Shown here: positions 1 through 11,466 of the stretch, piece after piece
How positions within the stretch are numbered: position 1 is the first letter of the stretch
Layout: each line of letters starts with the position of its first letter
Source: Tricholomella constricta
Lineage: Eukaryota; Basidiomycota; Agaricomycetes; Agaricales; Lyophyllaceae
Length of the DNA stretch: 64,000 bases
Reading direction: 5' to 3'
Assembly (NCBI GenBank): GCA_013368375.1
Contig: JAACJP010000026.1
Coordinates: 186,001-250,000, forward strand
Position numbers and translations under genes: made by a program
The notes under the pieces: model-generated
The model's database searches: none
Told to the model about the DNA's origin: nothing
What the model saw: the letters and a program-made list of their open reading frames with translations, nothing else

Positions 1-609
1 CTAGGCGTTATTCGAAGAACCAATTAATTGACTAAATCATTTGGAGGGTGGTTCCCAAATCGCTGACGTGCAACATGTTTACGCGAGTGAGAGGACGAAG
101 GGGCCGAGAGGCGTTGACGCACAGCATTGTTATCAATTGCGTTTGCACCTGAAAGTCGAATTTTAAGCGATCGGGGGATGATAAGTCTGGAAATAAATGG
201 GGATAACCCACATTTGCAAACCAAGATTTCCTCGGGCCCTGAGCCTGATCATGATGCATGAGGCCTGAGCACTGTTGAGCATCCGAATATCCACTGGTCA
301 CCAGTAGACGATTTGAGCTACGTACGTTTGAACCAAGCTGCCCAAGCCGCATTGAAAAAAGTGGCCGCCTTTCATGAGAACCCCAAGGAAATATCGGTCG
401 CCTACCAATATTAGTATGTTGTTATTTATGCTGGGCAGCCGGAAGCAGATCGGCCGGTGACAATCAGCCAGCTCCTTCGACTTCGCTTCTCGTGTTGGTT
501 ACATCATGAAACGTCTCTGGCCTTGAATTCTCCAATAAAACGCCCTTATTCCACCTGGGTTTTGCACATACTCCTTTTCACCTTTACGATCACCTATAAT
601 AGGCCAGAA
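1..609. other. Intergenic, no gene seen
   Basis: No frame here carries recognisable protein sequence, and the minus-strand open frames start at non-ATG codons. The right part is the promoter and 5' leader of the membrane-protein gene that starts at 610. I see no convincing TATA box. Confidence 0.6.
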
Positions 610-3600
610 ATGGCTGTGAGCGAAGAGAAAACACAGGCTCAGAGGTCGCCCATGGCGGAGAGCATGCATTTACCGTCCCACCTCAAGGCGCCTGGCTTCT
701 TCTCCTGGATCCTGCCCGCCCTCAAATCTCGGCGTACTCTAAAGACCTGGATCCGATGCTGCATAGCCCTTGCTGCGACGCTGGTCTTGATGGTGGCGAA
801 CAAGACGTTGACGAACATGGGGCAGGCGGCGTTCTTTGCTGCGTGGGTTGTATACCCTTTTTTTATTGAACGAATTGGCTGATTCGAGAATTAGGATCGT
901 TGCGGTAATGTTGCCGCCCTCGATTGCGCTTTCGTTGTTCATCTTGGGAATTGTTACGCTACTTCTTGGTGAGTCGAGGCAACGGATAGTAATGCTTGTT
1001 TCTATTCCACGTACTCATGCGTTGACAGGTATGTTAATCGGTTGGGCATGGGGAAATGCTGCAATGGCGGCGGGACTTGCAGTGAGGAATCAAGCACGCT
1101 TAGCACAGCAACAGCAACAGGCCCAGGCGTCGTATGCTACGCATCCGTTCTATCACATTCTCCAGTTAATCATTTTCGTAGACTCGTCGAAGGCATCCCC
1201 CGAGCCATTCAGTATCAAAAGTTTATCTTCCAGGGAATGTTTCTCGATCCAGGGTATGTAGATAATCGACCTCGAGAGCGAAATGTTGACTTGCGTCTAA
1301 CAGGACCTCCGCGGTGTATGGAGCATTCTTCTTCGTCGGAACATTCGCGCTTGGTACACTACGGGCTTTCATTCCCAAACTTGCCCTTCTCAGTGTATTT
1401 GGAAGCATAGTTTTGGATATCGTGGGTCTTTCCTTACTCCTCCATTTGACTTCGCTGATATATATTGCTCACCAGGTTTGCAGCTATGGTCCATGTACGC
1501 GTTTATCACCAGTGAATTCTTTGGAAAATTTAACTCGTAAACAGTATTTCCAACGGCCCAATACACACTCGCAAAAATCTTCATCATACCAACTTGTTAT
1601 TATGTTGCTATCGCAATCGCCACACTCGTTCTTATATTTCCTGAATCTCTCAACCGTGTTTGGTTGTAAGTCTCTTGGCACAGTTTCTTGTAATTTGCTG
1701 ACAGTACCCTCAGAACTTCACTTCAAAATGAATTCATCGATGTAAGTCCTACACTTGACCCGTTCACTGGACGCTAATCCTTTTCAGCCTACTGAGCAAA
1801 TCCTCTCGTACCTATCTCGGGCCGTCGAGTCCGTGCCCTCTGACACCAAGAACTGGGCTGAAATAACGGACTTGGGCTACGCCGCCCGCCAGAAGGTTGT
1901 GACTGGCACCCAAGACCTCCTCGGACAGATCAGCACCACGGACCTCGAGATCTCCGTTGGCCGCCTCGGGCCCGCTGACCTTAGGCGCATCAGTAGGGAG
2001 CTGAAATCGCTCATGTTCCGCGTCGCGTGCGTTTTCAATTATCTTCACTCGCTCTGCGCATAATGCTAAGTATATTATACCAACACACAGTGGTCTACAC
2101 GCTTTCCTGATCTTCGTGAACAAATCCAACGCTGAGCAAACAGCACTGACTACTGCAGCCACGAGCAACAGTGGCAATTCGACAGCTAAGGCGGCTTCAG
2201 CTTCAGTCCCACCATCTGGAGGGGCATGGGACCGCTACACGGTCCTCCAACACCAAATCCGCGCACGCGAATCGAAATACGGACACGATTTCGATTCGCT
2301 CATGCCCCTGCTCGCGTCCTCATCCGCTGACCTGCGCTCTGCGTGCGACGCCGCGCTCTTGAGCATCAAGGACTGGATAAGGGATTGTAACAGCTGGCGC
2401 TGGGCCGGATTTTTCAAGAAGCATAATAAAATAGAAGGGGATAAGAGGCAACAGGTGCTGGTAGAGAGGCTTGAGACGCTACAGATGGCGCTCGAGAGGT
2501 ACAGGGAGGTGGAGAGGTTGGGCTTGATCAAGCCCTTCGAGGGCTTCTTCGATCCGGTGACTGGGTTGAAGCTCAAGTCAGAGGGACCAAACGAAAAGCA
2601 TACGACGGAAATGTTCGCTGCGAGGTTTGTCACTCGTTGCCGTATTCTAATTGTGTATGTATGTGGCGCTCACGGTGAATATCTTATAGGTCCCTTTACA
2701 TCTGTTTCGTGTACTCCTACGCCCTGGATGCATTTGCCGAGCGTCTCTCAAAGTTCCTGGCCATTGCCGTCGACCTCGACGCCAGGCGGCCCAAACCACG
2801 CCTCTGGGCGCCTAGCGGCTTCGGGAAACTGGGCCGCAAGTTGATGAGCAGGCGCGAGGTCGATAGGCATGTCGTCCCTCTCGCGATTGGCACCTCGAAC
2901 GATCCGACCTCGTTTGAAAACCGCAGCGAGGAGAGCGATGACGAGGATGAGGAGGAGGCGGAGGTTTTGGAAATTCCGAAGGAAAAATCTGCCCGTGAGT
3001 GCCGATGATCATATCACATCCTCAATTAAGCCTGGATTTTAAAATTTGATTTTGTTTGTGCAGGCAAAAATCCCGACGCGCTCCCGCCTACGACGGCGTT
3101 TGGTCGCTTCTTCCTGTTGTTGGGCAATGTCTTTAGGTTTTTCAAGTCGCCTGAGGGCATATTCGGGCTTAGGCATGCTATCGTGTCGCTCGCGCTGTGG
3201 ATCCCCTCTGTCTGTTCGTCGTCAGCGTGGTTCTATTACGGGAACCGTGGGCTCTGGGCATTGATTATGGCGCAGGTGCGTGTTCGCTGTTGATGTCGAT
3301 GTGATTGGTTGTCCTGATTTTTGTGATGTGCGGTAGACTGGCCTGGCTGTATACGCTGGTGATCAGGTATGTATTCGCACAGTGATCCCCTTTTGTACTC
3401 GACTGACTTGCGTTCTACTGAGATCGCGGGCTTTTTTGTCCGCATCGCTGGCACCATCCTTGGGTTGCTTGGTACGCCTTCCATGCCTCTCCAATGTTCG
3501 ACGTAATCATTAACCGACGTCGTAGTCGGCATGGCGGTCTGGTATATCGGTGCTGGGTCTGGCAACGGTAATCCCTACGGTATCGTTGTCGCTACAGTCA

Positions 3601-5451
3601 GTCCCCGCTGATCCAATGATCGTTTGCGCTTTTCACTCACTCAGCGTTTTATCCCAACAGACTGCATTCACTGCACCGTTCTTGCTCGGAAGACTCGCCG
3701 CCCCGCCTCAGCAGATGATGCTCTGGGTCATGACGGCCGTCACTGTCGTCTTCGGTCAGTTCTGTCCTGTCATTTAATTTATGCGGTTGTTCTGACCCTT
3801 CGCCATTTTCGCAGTGGTGGGCTACAGTTGGATCGATACGCATTTTCCCGTACTTGTCAGCTCTGGTGTTGGCGTGACCCTAGGATGGAAGCGAGCGTAA
3901 GCACCATCATCTCTTCATTGGCAGTGCCAGCCTGATCACTACGGATTCATAACAGGCTACTTGTGATCATCGGCTTTACTGCTGGCGTGCGTTCTTACTA
4001 TTCGCAGACTACTTACGCATAATTGAGGTATAACTTGACTCTAGTTCATCGTCATGATGTTCCCTCGTCCCACCTCGTCACGCACACTTGTCCGCCAAAC
4101 CCTTGCTGCCACCACCGGAGAGCTCGGCCACATCCTCGCTGTCGAAGTCGAAGCACTTCTTGCTGAGGAAGCGCGTGCCAGAGCCGGACATTACGAGAAG
4201 GTTTCCTTCGTAGGTGAAAAGTCTGACCAGAAAGCGTCGCCCAAGGAACAGCGTGTTCGGAGGATCGCACACAGGGTCCTCGTTGTTGCCGTGAGTGATT
4301 TTGAAAATACCTGCAGCGTGAATACGAACTCAAATGTGGTTCTTTAGACTCGTTTGCAGGACCTTGATCAATCACTTCTAACTGCGCGGTTTGAGCCTGG
4401 GCTACAGTATGTTTTCTTTCTACATCGGCTGGGTTTGACACTTCGCTCATATATAAATCTAGGGGGTTGTGGCCGCATTCAAAGTATGCGGCTCTCTATT
4501 CAACACAGTATGTACGCGGTTATACACACTGGTTGTGTACTAACGAACTGTGGAAAGAACAAAGCTCCTTTCCTCACTCACGCTCTTCACCGGGGCATTC
4601 ACACAACTGAATACCAAGTGGTGCAGTGTTCTCGTCCACCAGGTAGGTCTTCTATACATATCGTCTTCGACTCGTGAAGCTCACCTTGAACTCCAAGACG
4701 CCCTTCCTCAACCCGAATCTGGTGAGTCAGAATCACTTATACCATAGGTTCCCTGCTCATGTCTCATCGAACCATGATCCCTCCCCCCCCCCGTAGCTTT
4801 CAGACATCTTTTCAAATATCTCTATACTATCCTACGCATTAGCCGGTGCACATCCCCTCCCCCCATCTCTCCCCAGATTACGCGACCGCGTCGTCTACCA
4901 CGAGCGCCTTGCTCCGCCGACGCTACGGGGGCCCAAGAAACTCCCCGATGCCAAGTCCTCTGACACAGACTCTGATACCGAGTCGGAGCTGGAGTACATG
5001 GCAGACAAAGTTGATGGGTCCAGCCTCGGGTTCGAGGAGATTTCGTTGGATATCCTTAAGGTAAGCTGTCTTGATATCTCCAACGATTTCCTTAGAGCTT
5101 ACCACTACATATCCAGGACGGACAATTACCCGCACATGCCACTGGTCAGTTTCTTCTTCTTCAAGGTCAACTTTGACCTGTTCTATCAATACTGACGGAC
5201 TCTTCTACCAGCTTTGGTGGCGCTATCAAGCATTATATCCGTACGTTGTTCTCTATAATTATCTCATCGGTCAAGGAGTTGCTGATATGATACACTCTGC
5301 GGAACAGCTGGTGGACGAGATGTCTGTCATCGTTCGTGACCTATGCGGCGAGATGACGTTCCAGGGGTTTGCTGAATTTCATAGGGACTTCTTGGGAAGG
5401 GAGGAGAAGGCCATCGGCGCTGGGTTCTCCAGCGAAATGGGACCGCGTTAA
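610..5451 (+). CDS. ArAE/FUSC-like multi-pass membrane transporter (ER transporter 6TM N-terminal type)
   Basis: A many-exon gene for a large membrane protein of the aromatic acid exporter / fusaric acid resistance-like superfamily. The N-terminal half resembles the fungal putative ER transporter 6TM N-terminal domain, with the hydrophobic blocks VAVMLPPSIALSLFIL and GAFFFVGTFALGTLRAFIP. A second FUSC-like membrane block (AGFFVRIAGTILGLLVGM, LLVIIGFTAGFIVMMFP) lies around 3060-4080 and is followed by a DUF2421-like cytosolic tail. Joins I checked for phase: 610-842, 895-968, 1029-1131, 1182-1253, 1304-1421, 1476-1494, 1545-1665, 1714-1741, 1788-2026, 2091-2624, 2690-2994, 3064-3275, 3337-3366, 3423-3471, 3526-3596, then from 3661 through several more short exons to the stop at 5449-5451. 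The start is the first ATG of the conserved frame. An acidic linker lies between the two membrane halves. Substrate and membrane are unknown; the name rests on family resemblance. One late intron holds a run of about ten C. Confidence 0.85.
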
Positions 5452-6643
5452 TTTTTTTGCTGCAACACTGATACTTATAATTTGATCCTTGTAACTTAGT
5501 AGATAATGCTTAATGTAGTAGTTTCGACGACATATGTAGGACATGATATAGAGAAATCCTGTATATGTTTTACTTACCTCTGTGTGGAGTCCGTGGACGG
5601 AATTTTTATTGCTTTCAATTGGGTGACGCATCGACGGCTTCGACGAGCTCGCAGTCCTAAGCCTTGGAAAATTTCCACCCACGTGTGGCGCTACTGCCTG
5701 AGATGGTCGATATCCCACCCGCTGACTGATAGCCAAGCGAATCTGTGAGGACGCGATTATTCAAGGAACATGAAGTATTGAAGGAGAGAGAGCAGAACTA
5801 ATTCACTCGGTGTCATTTAGAGGCAGCGAATACTTGTCCATAGGCAAGCTATTTGCAATTGCCGTAAATCCCAACAACAAGTTGATGCGAGAAAGACCAG
5901 CCAACCCTCGATGTCATTAGCGGGGTGATCGCATCCGAAATATACAGCTCGTGAACAGGCCTCAGGTACATTGTTAACTATCGTTAAACGTCGTTGCATC
6001 TGCTTCTGTTCCCATTTGCAAAGCCCCCATTATCCCGAGACAACATGAAGCCCTGAGCCTGAAAACAATCTTGTATGTTGGACCTGATTTGGGACTCAAG
6101 CCGATGCCAGCGCCATTCGAGCGTGGGGCAGGTTTAAATACAAGTTCCGGTAGCTTCCTGGTGCTTAGAGTAGTTGAAAATATATTCTGTCGTGGCCCCA
6201 AAGTCTTTCGGACGCTAGAACGAAGTGTAAAGTCGGACAAAACAAAGCCCAAGACCGTTCGAAAAGCCCGAGCTTTGAGAGCCAAGTAAAAGACGCGAAC
6301 ACAGCCAAAATCAAAGACAAAGTTAGCCGAAGTGACGAAGTGACGAAGTCCGAAAGCCCAAGACTGTGTCATTTTTCTGAGATACCCTTTCCCCATCGTT
6401 TACCTGATCGCCTTGAAAGCCGGTCCTGCTTTTGCAGATGATCGACGTCCCACCCACACACAGTAAAGTGATCGTAAGGAGAATCTACGAGGAAGTAGTC
6501 ATTAATCATTTGTTAAGGACAGCAATGATGATCCCAGAAGAGAACTCACAAGTAATTGACCGATGGAAATCAACCCTGTCTCCCAGCTTGATGACAGGGC
6601 TTTCCGCACTATTCCCTCAAAGAAAACCCCTTCCGTGCAAGCG
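5452..6643. other. Intergenic, no gene seen
   Basis: Open frames are short and overlap on both strands. Around 6240-6365 there is minor repetition: AAAGCCCAAGAC occurs at 6244 and again at 6353, and an 8-base unit (GTGACGAA) is repeated in tandem near 6330-6350. This may be the trace of an old mobile element, but nothing identifies one. Confidence 0.4.
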
Positions 6644-7889
6644 TCACAGGATGCCTTTTCGCAACTGCAACCTGTCATCTTCCAGCAGATGATACGTGAG
6701 TTTTTGCAGGGTCGTTTTCAGCATGCGCTCGAGTTGCGCGTCCAAAGCTGGCCAATCGAGTGGATACATGAGTTGTATAGCTTTGTAGAATGAGGGTGAC
6801 TTCTTTCAAGTAATTTGAAGAGGTCAGGAGCTCTAGGGTTTGAGTTATCCATCTGATTTCCGTACACTCGAATTGCATGTAGATGAGGAGATGTTCGAGA
6901 GCGTAAAGGTGCTTAAGGTCGAGGGCGTCATCCGTCCCGGGAATGCAGAGGAAGGCCCCTAGATGGATGGAATATCAAATTCATGTTCTCATTCAGCTTA
7001 CTAGAGTGTACCCACACTCTCCGGAGAGGATTTTGAGCTCTCGTAATGATCCAGAGCAGTGGCTGATGAGTTCTTCGAGTCCACGCCTCCTGTTGTCGAG
7101 CTCTACACGGATGCTGGCTCCGACTAAGACTGTCATGTCGAACGGAGAGGCTGGGCCAAAAAGGAGCTCCAACACCCCAGCTATCCCGTCTTGCATTTCA
7201 AACCATTGCTAACCATTGTCCGGTCCTTGTTCATCCCGCTGCACACTCAGCCGGAGCGTCCTGAGTTGCTGACGAAGCTCAGTAGAATGCGCCTGAATGA
7301 CCTCAGTCTGGGGCGACAATGTGATATCTCCAATTTCGAGGTGTTGGATAAATTTCAGGCTACCGACCAATGTTAAAGGCAGGTTATTGAGACCAAAGAG
7401 TCGAATATAGCGAAGTGAGTGGCACTGCGTCAATCGGAGAATGTTGGCCTGCAATTCAGGTCGCATCGAAGTCCAGTTTGCGAACACGCAGAAAACTAAC
7501 GCACATTTTTGGAGTTGTGGGAATGACTGCTTGAGGCAAAGTTCAAGATCATCGGCCAAGCTGAGAAGCCAATTATCTGGGTTGTCATCGGGCTCGTCGT
7601 CGGGATCCTCAGAATCGCGGTTATCATCGGTGTCATCCTCGGTGCCGTCATCGGGGTCATCGTCGTTGGAATCCTCGGAATCGGGGCCATCGTCGGGGTC
7701 ATCGTTGGAGTCGTCACGCCCACTGGAGAGCCCAGTAGATTCGATATACAGCTCCTGCACATGGCGAGCGATTTGGGGGGTGATCGCTGCTGCCTGGGCA
7801 GCAACATTGTCTTCGGTGCCACAAAATTGGCCACAGTGTGGGGGCGCATATATGTTAGTGATTTTTCGGACGCAAATTTGGCCAAGAGA
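6644..7889 (-). pseudogene. Decayed F-box/LRR-like protein gene, paralogue of the 8147-9541 gene
   Basis: Read on the minus strand this resembles the agaricomycete F-box/LRR-like orphan family. The early segment ITPQIARHVQELYIEST parallels VTPEFTRHAQELHI in the neighbouring plus-strand gene. It is followed by LRR-like stretches (SLRYIRLFGLNNLPL, SLRELKILSGECG) and a C-terminal block LDWPALDAQLERMLKTTLQK. An in-frame TAG at 7209-7211 interrupts the frame, which then continues in the same frame. Near 6750-6810 the reading frame must shift between KEVTLIL and the C-terminal block with no good intron to explain it. Upstream of about 7889 the frame closes and no start codon or F-box segment is found. 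An ordinary-looking intron lies near 6960-7012. A low-complexity acidic insert of Asp/Pro/Glu/Ser lies at about 7560-7740. Two lesions plus a missing N-terminus argue for a pseudogene, but unusual splicing could rescue part of it. Confidence 0.5.
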
Positions 7890-8146
7890 TTAACTGTTTT
7901 TCTTTGTGCTAACAGTTCTCTCAACAAGAACTGCTTAGCACAAGGGAAGTGTCAATCACCCGAATCGCTGGTCGTCAGTTAAGTATCCCGGGCCTTTGTA
8001 CTTCTGGCAATACAACAATCGTCAGTTGGCAACCTTGTTGTTACCGAACTACAATTCGACTTTAATTTGGACCAATGCACTGCCCTTGTCCAGTGACATT
8101 TATAATGGTGCGCAGCCAAAGACACTCTCCTGTACTCTAGATCTCG

Positions 8147-9541
8147 ATGCCTCAAGCACACCATCCCGCCGACCCTGCAAACATCGTCCTCGATGAAGTC
8201 GCACAGTCTTCGGAAGCCGCCCCCGAGACTTTTTTTACGCTCGTACACAGGACAACTCATGATTCTCAATCCATCGCCTGGCTAAAAATCCTGATCCACC
8301 CAGACTCCGTTCATGCGTTGGCCGAAAGGTTGAAGGTGACACCAGAGTTCACCCGCCACGCACAAGAGCTTCATATCAATATTGGCACTGGATATAATAC
8401 CTGGATTACCGATCCATGGCCACCAGGCTTCGGCTCTTGCCTCAGACAGGATTGGTCCAACTTGCAGGTGCTCGCGATAGGCTTTTTTAACTGGAAGTCC
8501 CTTTCAGATCGGGACCAATCAAGCTTACATGCGTTAACTCAGCTCCCAACTCTCCTGGTCTTGCGCGCCGCCTGCGTCACAGATATGCCTTTCAGCGTCT
8601 TTACGAAGGGATTCAGGCATATCTTTCTCACAAACTGTTCGCTGGAGAGAGATATCAACTTGCAAAGTCAAAGTCTACCCCATGCCGCTCCTCGCTACTA
8701 TCTGAATGCTCTCGTCTTTGGAGAAATCTCTCCAAGGGAATCAGCAATGTTCCTGAACGACTATGCTGGGTATGCTCGGCGCGGCGCGGCGTGGCCGACT
8801 GCGTTGACAAATTTGCGCTTCTTGAGCTTCGCATCCCCACCTTTCACTATTGCGCGTCCCGGCCTGGCGCGGGTGCTCGCGATGTGCTCAGCATCACTTG
8901 AAGTCCTGAAGATACGAGCGGGAGAGACTCTTGGTATGTGTCATGGCATTTAGGTGCATCGACCTTTGCCTTTAACTGATAAGATTACTGCAGCGCATCC
9001 TGATAGAACTCAGAGGGTGTCTAATGCCGGAATCGATCTCAGCCGCATGACCGCCTTGAGATCTTTGATGATTCAATGCCTTTCATTGGAGAACGACTTT
9101 CTTGATTTTGTGTTCAGCACTCTCATGACGATTGGACCTCGCACTCCCCTGAGGGACATCACCATCAGGACGGCTTATCACCCGTCAACAAGGCCCATTC
9201 CCATGTCCCTGGCGTGGGTATCGCTGGACGTCATCCTCGGTCGGTTACGTTCTTTGCCCTCAATAAACATTGGAATTGTTCCGGCATCATATTGCGGGTG
9301 CGATTCTCCGCGCTGTATACAGTGCGCCCAAGAATTGGATTATCAAGAAAGCATCTATAACCTATTACCGAACTACAAAAGTAGAGGAGTGCTTTCTATC
9401 AAGTGGCTTCGCGATAACGCCACTACTGAAGGTACATATCATGACAAACTTTGCTTTCTCCCTTCTGATCAAAAATGCCTCAAGGTAACAGAGACTTTTG
9501 GTTGGGTTGGTTGGGAAATATGGGCGCCGATCCTTTTCTAG
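8147..9541 (+). CDS. F-box/LRR-like hypothetical protein
   Basis: Two exons, 8147-8933 and 8994-9541, join in phase (GT at 8934, AG at 8992-8993). The protein has repeated leucine-rich strands such as SNLQVLAIGFFNW, TALRSLMIQCLSLEND and TNLRFLSFASPPF, spaced like degenerate LRRs. This layout is common in the large agaricomycete families annotated as F-box or F-box-like proteins. I do not see a clear F-box itself at the N-terminus, so a ubiquitin-ligase adaptor role is only a family-level guess. Its last segment carries a Cys-rich patch (CGCDSPRCIQC). It lies head to head with a broken relative on the other strand, which suggests an inverted local duplication. The TAG at 9539-9541 is taken as the end; a further intron cannot be excluded. 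Confidence 0.65.
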
Positions 9542-9703
9542 CTCATTTTCCCGACTAGCTTTGAAACTATTCAGCTTTTCGATATGTATAAGCACTGGAT
9601 ATAAGATTTTATTGAACCGCACTTTCTACGAACACGAATCATTTGAGAGTTACGCTTACCAAAGGTAAAGTATGCGACAGCTCTGAATTATCTAGATTCG
9701 ACA

Positions 9704-10934
9704 TCAAGATTTCGAAATAAACCTCGACTGCATACTCATCTCGCCCACCATTCTCACCTCGGCTTCAGATAATCCAAGCCCCCAAGGTTGTGGAGCCAAC
9801 AACAGTGCATATTCGGCTATTAGGGATGTACGAAACGGAAGTACATCGTCAGTCTGTCGGCATAGGGAGATATCGAATCTTAGCAATGTGAAATATGATA
9901 ATTCCACTTACGCAGATGGCAATGGGATGCCTGTGCCTCAAGTAATGTCGGATGTGATGAGAATCTAGCGTCGAAACGGTTTTGCATCTATACCAGATGC
10001 TTAGCGACAAACTGTGAGGCCTGAGGAGAGAAAGAAGACAAACAGGAGATTTGAGCTGAGGCAGATCTCTATGCAGGTATTTTGCTCTGCGACAACCCTT
10101 TTAGCATCTTCATCCAGGAATGTAGCGTGGCCTAGTCGGTCAGGACAGAACGATAGCAACTGTAAAGTTTCTTGCGCTGGATTTTTCGCAGTCTAGAAAT
10201 GATCGACTTGAGATGAGATGTGTCAGGGAGAAAAAAATTAAAGATACCTCTGCTATATGGAGAGTAACACCCAATCCCGCCCCCTTTGCTTCACTGAAGT
10301 ACTTTTGGAATAATGTCATGTCTCCAGCCATGGGATCACCACAAAGGTCTACCCCAACAACAGGCTCTCCTTCTGCCTTCAGCATCTTGGCAAGATCAAG
10401 GCATTCGCGCAAGACGTCTTCCCCCATTCGCCTGTCCAGGCTGATAATAAGTCCCGCTTGTCGAACGCTGCCGTAGCGATGCAGCTCAGCGAGAACAACC
10501 CTGAGATATTGCTCCCGCGTCATTTCCTGATTTTCTCGGGGGGTCGTACGCAGCTCTAGGTACATGCATTGCGGACATTCGCCTTCAAGAAATGAGCTCA
10601 GCACGGCACGGGTGGCGCGAGCCAAGGCGGACGGGGTAGAAGTAACAGCATAGATTGCCGGGAACAGAGTGAAGAAATCAGAGATCTCGTCTATAGCAGG
10701 GCCGCCCAGAAGTTTATCTATACCTGCCTGTATCGCGTCATTCGATAGAGGCTTGGATGATGTGGGAGACGGTGCAGATGCGAGATACTCGCGTGCAAGC
10801 TCCTGGAGCACTGCGATCGGAATTGATCCGTTCAGATGAGCGTGGAGCTCCGCCTTTGGGAGTGTTTTAAGGAACGTGATCTGTTCTGCGGTTAAAGCTT
10901 CTAGAGCTGCTGCTGCGGGCCCAGCAATAGACAT
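9704..10934 (-). CDS. adal: Adenosine deaminase-like protein (ADAL / N6-methyl-AMP deaminase family)
   Basis: Four exons on the minus strand (10934-10248, 10192-10044, 9987-9912, 9853-9704) join in phase to give 353 residues, the usual size of ADAL proteins. The metal- and substrate-binding motifs of the adenosine deaminase TIM barrel are all present: HAHLNGS near residue 32, the LHIAE His/Glu pair at the end of exon 1, RLGHATFL with the catalytic-region His, and CTDDVLPF with the Asp pair. Characterised ADAL enzymes deaminate N6-methyl-AMP to IMP, clearing modified nucleotides, rather than acting mainly on adenosine. That substrate is inferred from family. ATG at 10934-10932 is chosen because the frame has only a TTG upstream of it. 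All introns are 55-58 bases. The enzyme is expected to be cytosolic, as there is no signal peptide. Confidence 0.92.
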
Positions 10935-11466
10935 CAATCGCCTTCTGATCGCCTTTGCCGTTGATTAGATGAGAGTAGTCGACTAGCATCGAATAATTAG
11001 AAAGAGATCGGAAAACAACACGAATCAAACTATACCTGACTACAGAGGTAAATGTAGGGAACAAACCCCAGTCGCCAATGCCAGGTTGAAGCAAATGGGA
11101 TAGGAGGAAGTAGTAGTCAGGAATTGATGGGAAAGCTTCATCTCGGCAATGGAATTTGTGAAGATGCTTGTCAAGAGGAGGCATTCCGGAGGCCTCTCGA
11201 GACAACATATACAAACATACGAGGGAAACAAACACCAGCCCACTCGCGCCTACAGGGCCTGAAGGGAAAAGATGTGGCAGTTTCACCCAAAGAATGCAAC
11301 TGCGACTCAGCGAAGAAATAGACATCCACTTTTCGAGGATACTCCACTGTTTCCAATGTCATGTTGTGCGCTTGCCACACGAGAGTGGACATAAATTACC
11401 CAAATAAAAAAAGGAAAGCAAAAGAAAAGACAAAGGGGCATCTTGAACGTGTACATATAGCTTGAA
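10935..11466. other. Intergenic between ADAL and RGP1
   Basis: Holds the ADAL 5' region and the RGP1 3' region. The longest frame here (minus, overlapping the ADAL start) has no recognisable content and looks fortuitous. Confidence 0.6.

Noticed and set aside
7979..8269. Minus-strand open frame as a possible N-terminus of the decayed LRR copy
   Set aside because: It is antisense to the first exon of the intact plus-strand gene and shows no family sequence, so it is a shadow.
10867..11325. 152-codon minus frame upstream of ADAL
   Set aside because: Overlaps the ADAL start in another frame, begins at a weak codon context and has no recognisable domain.
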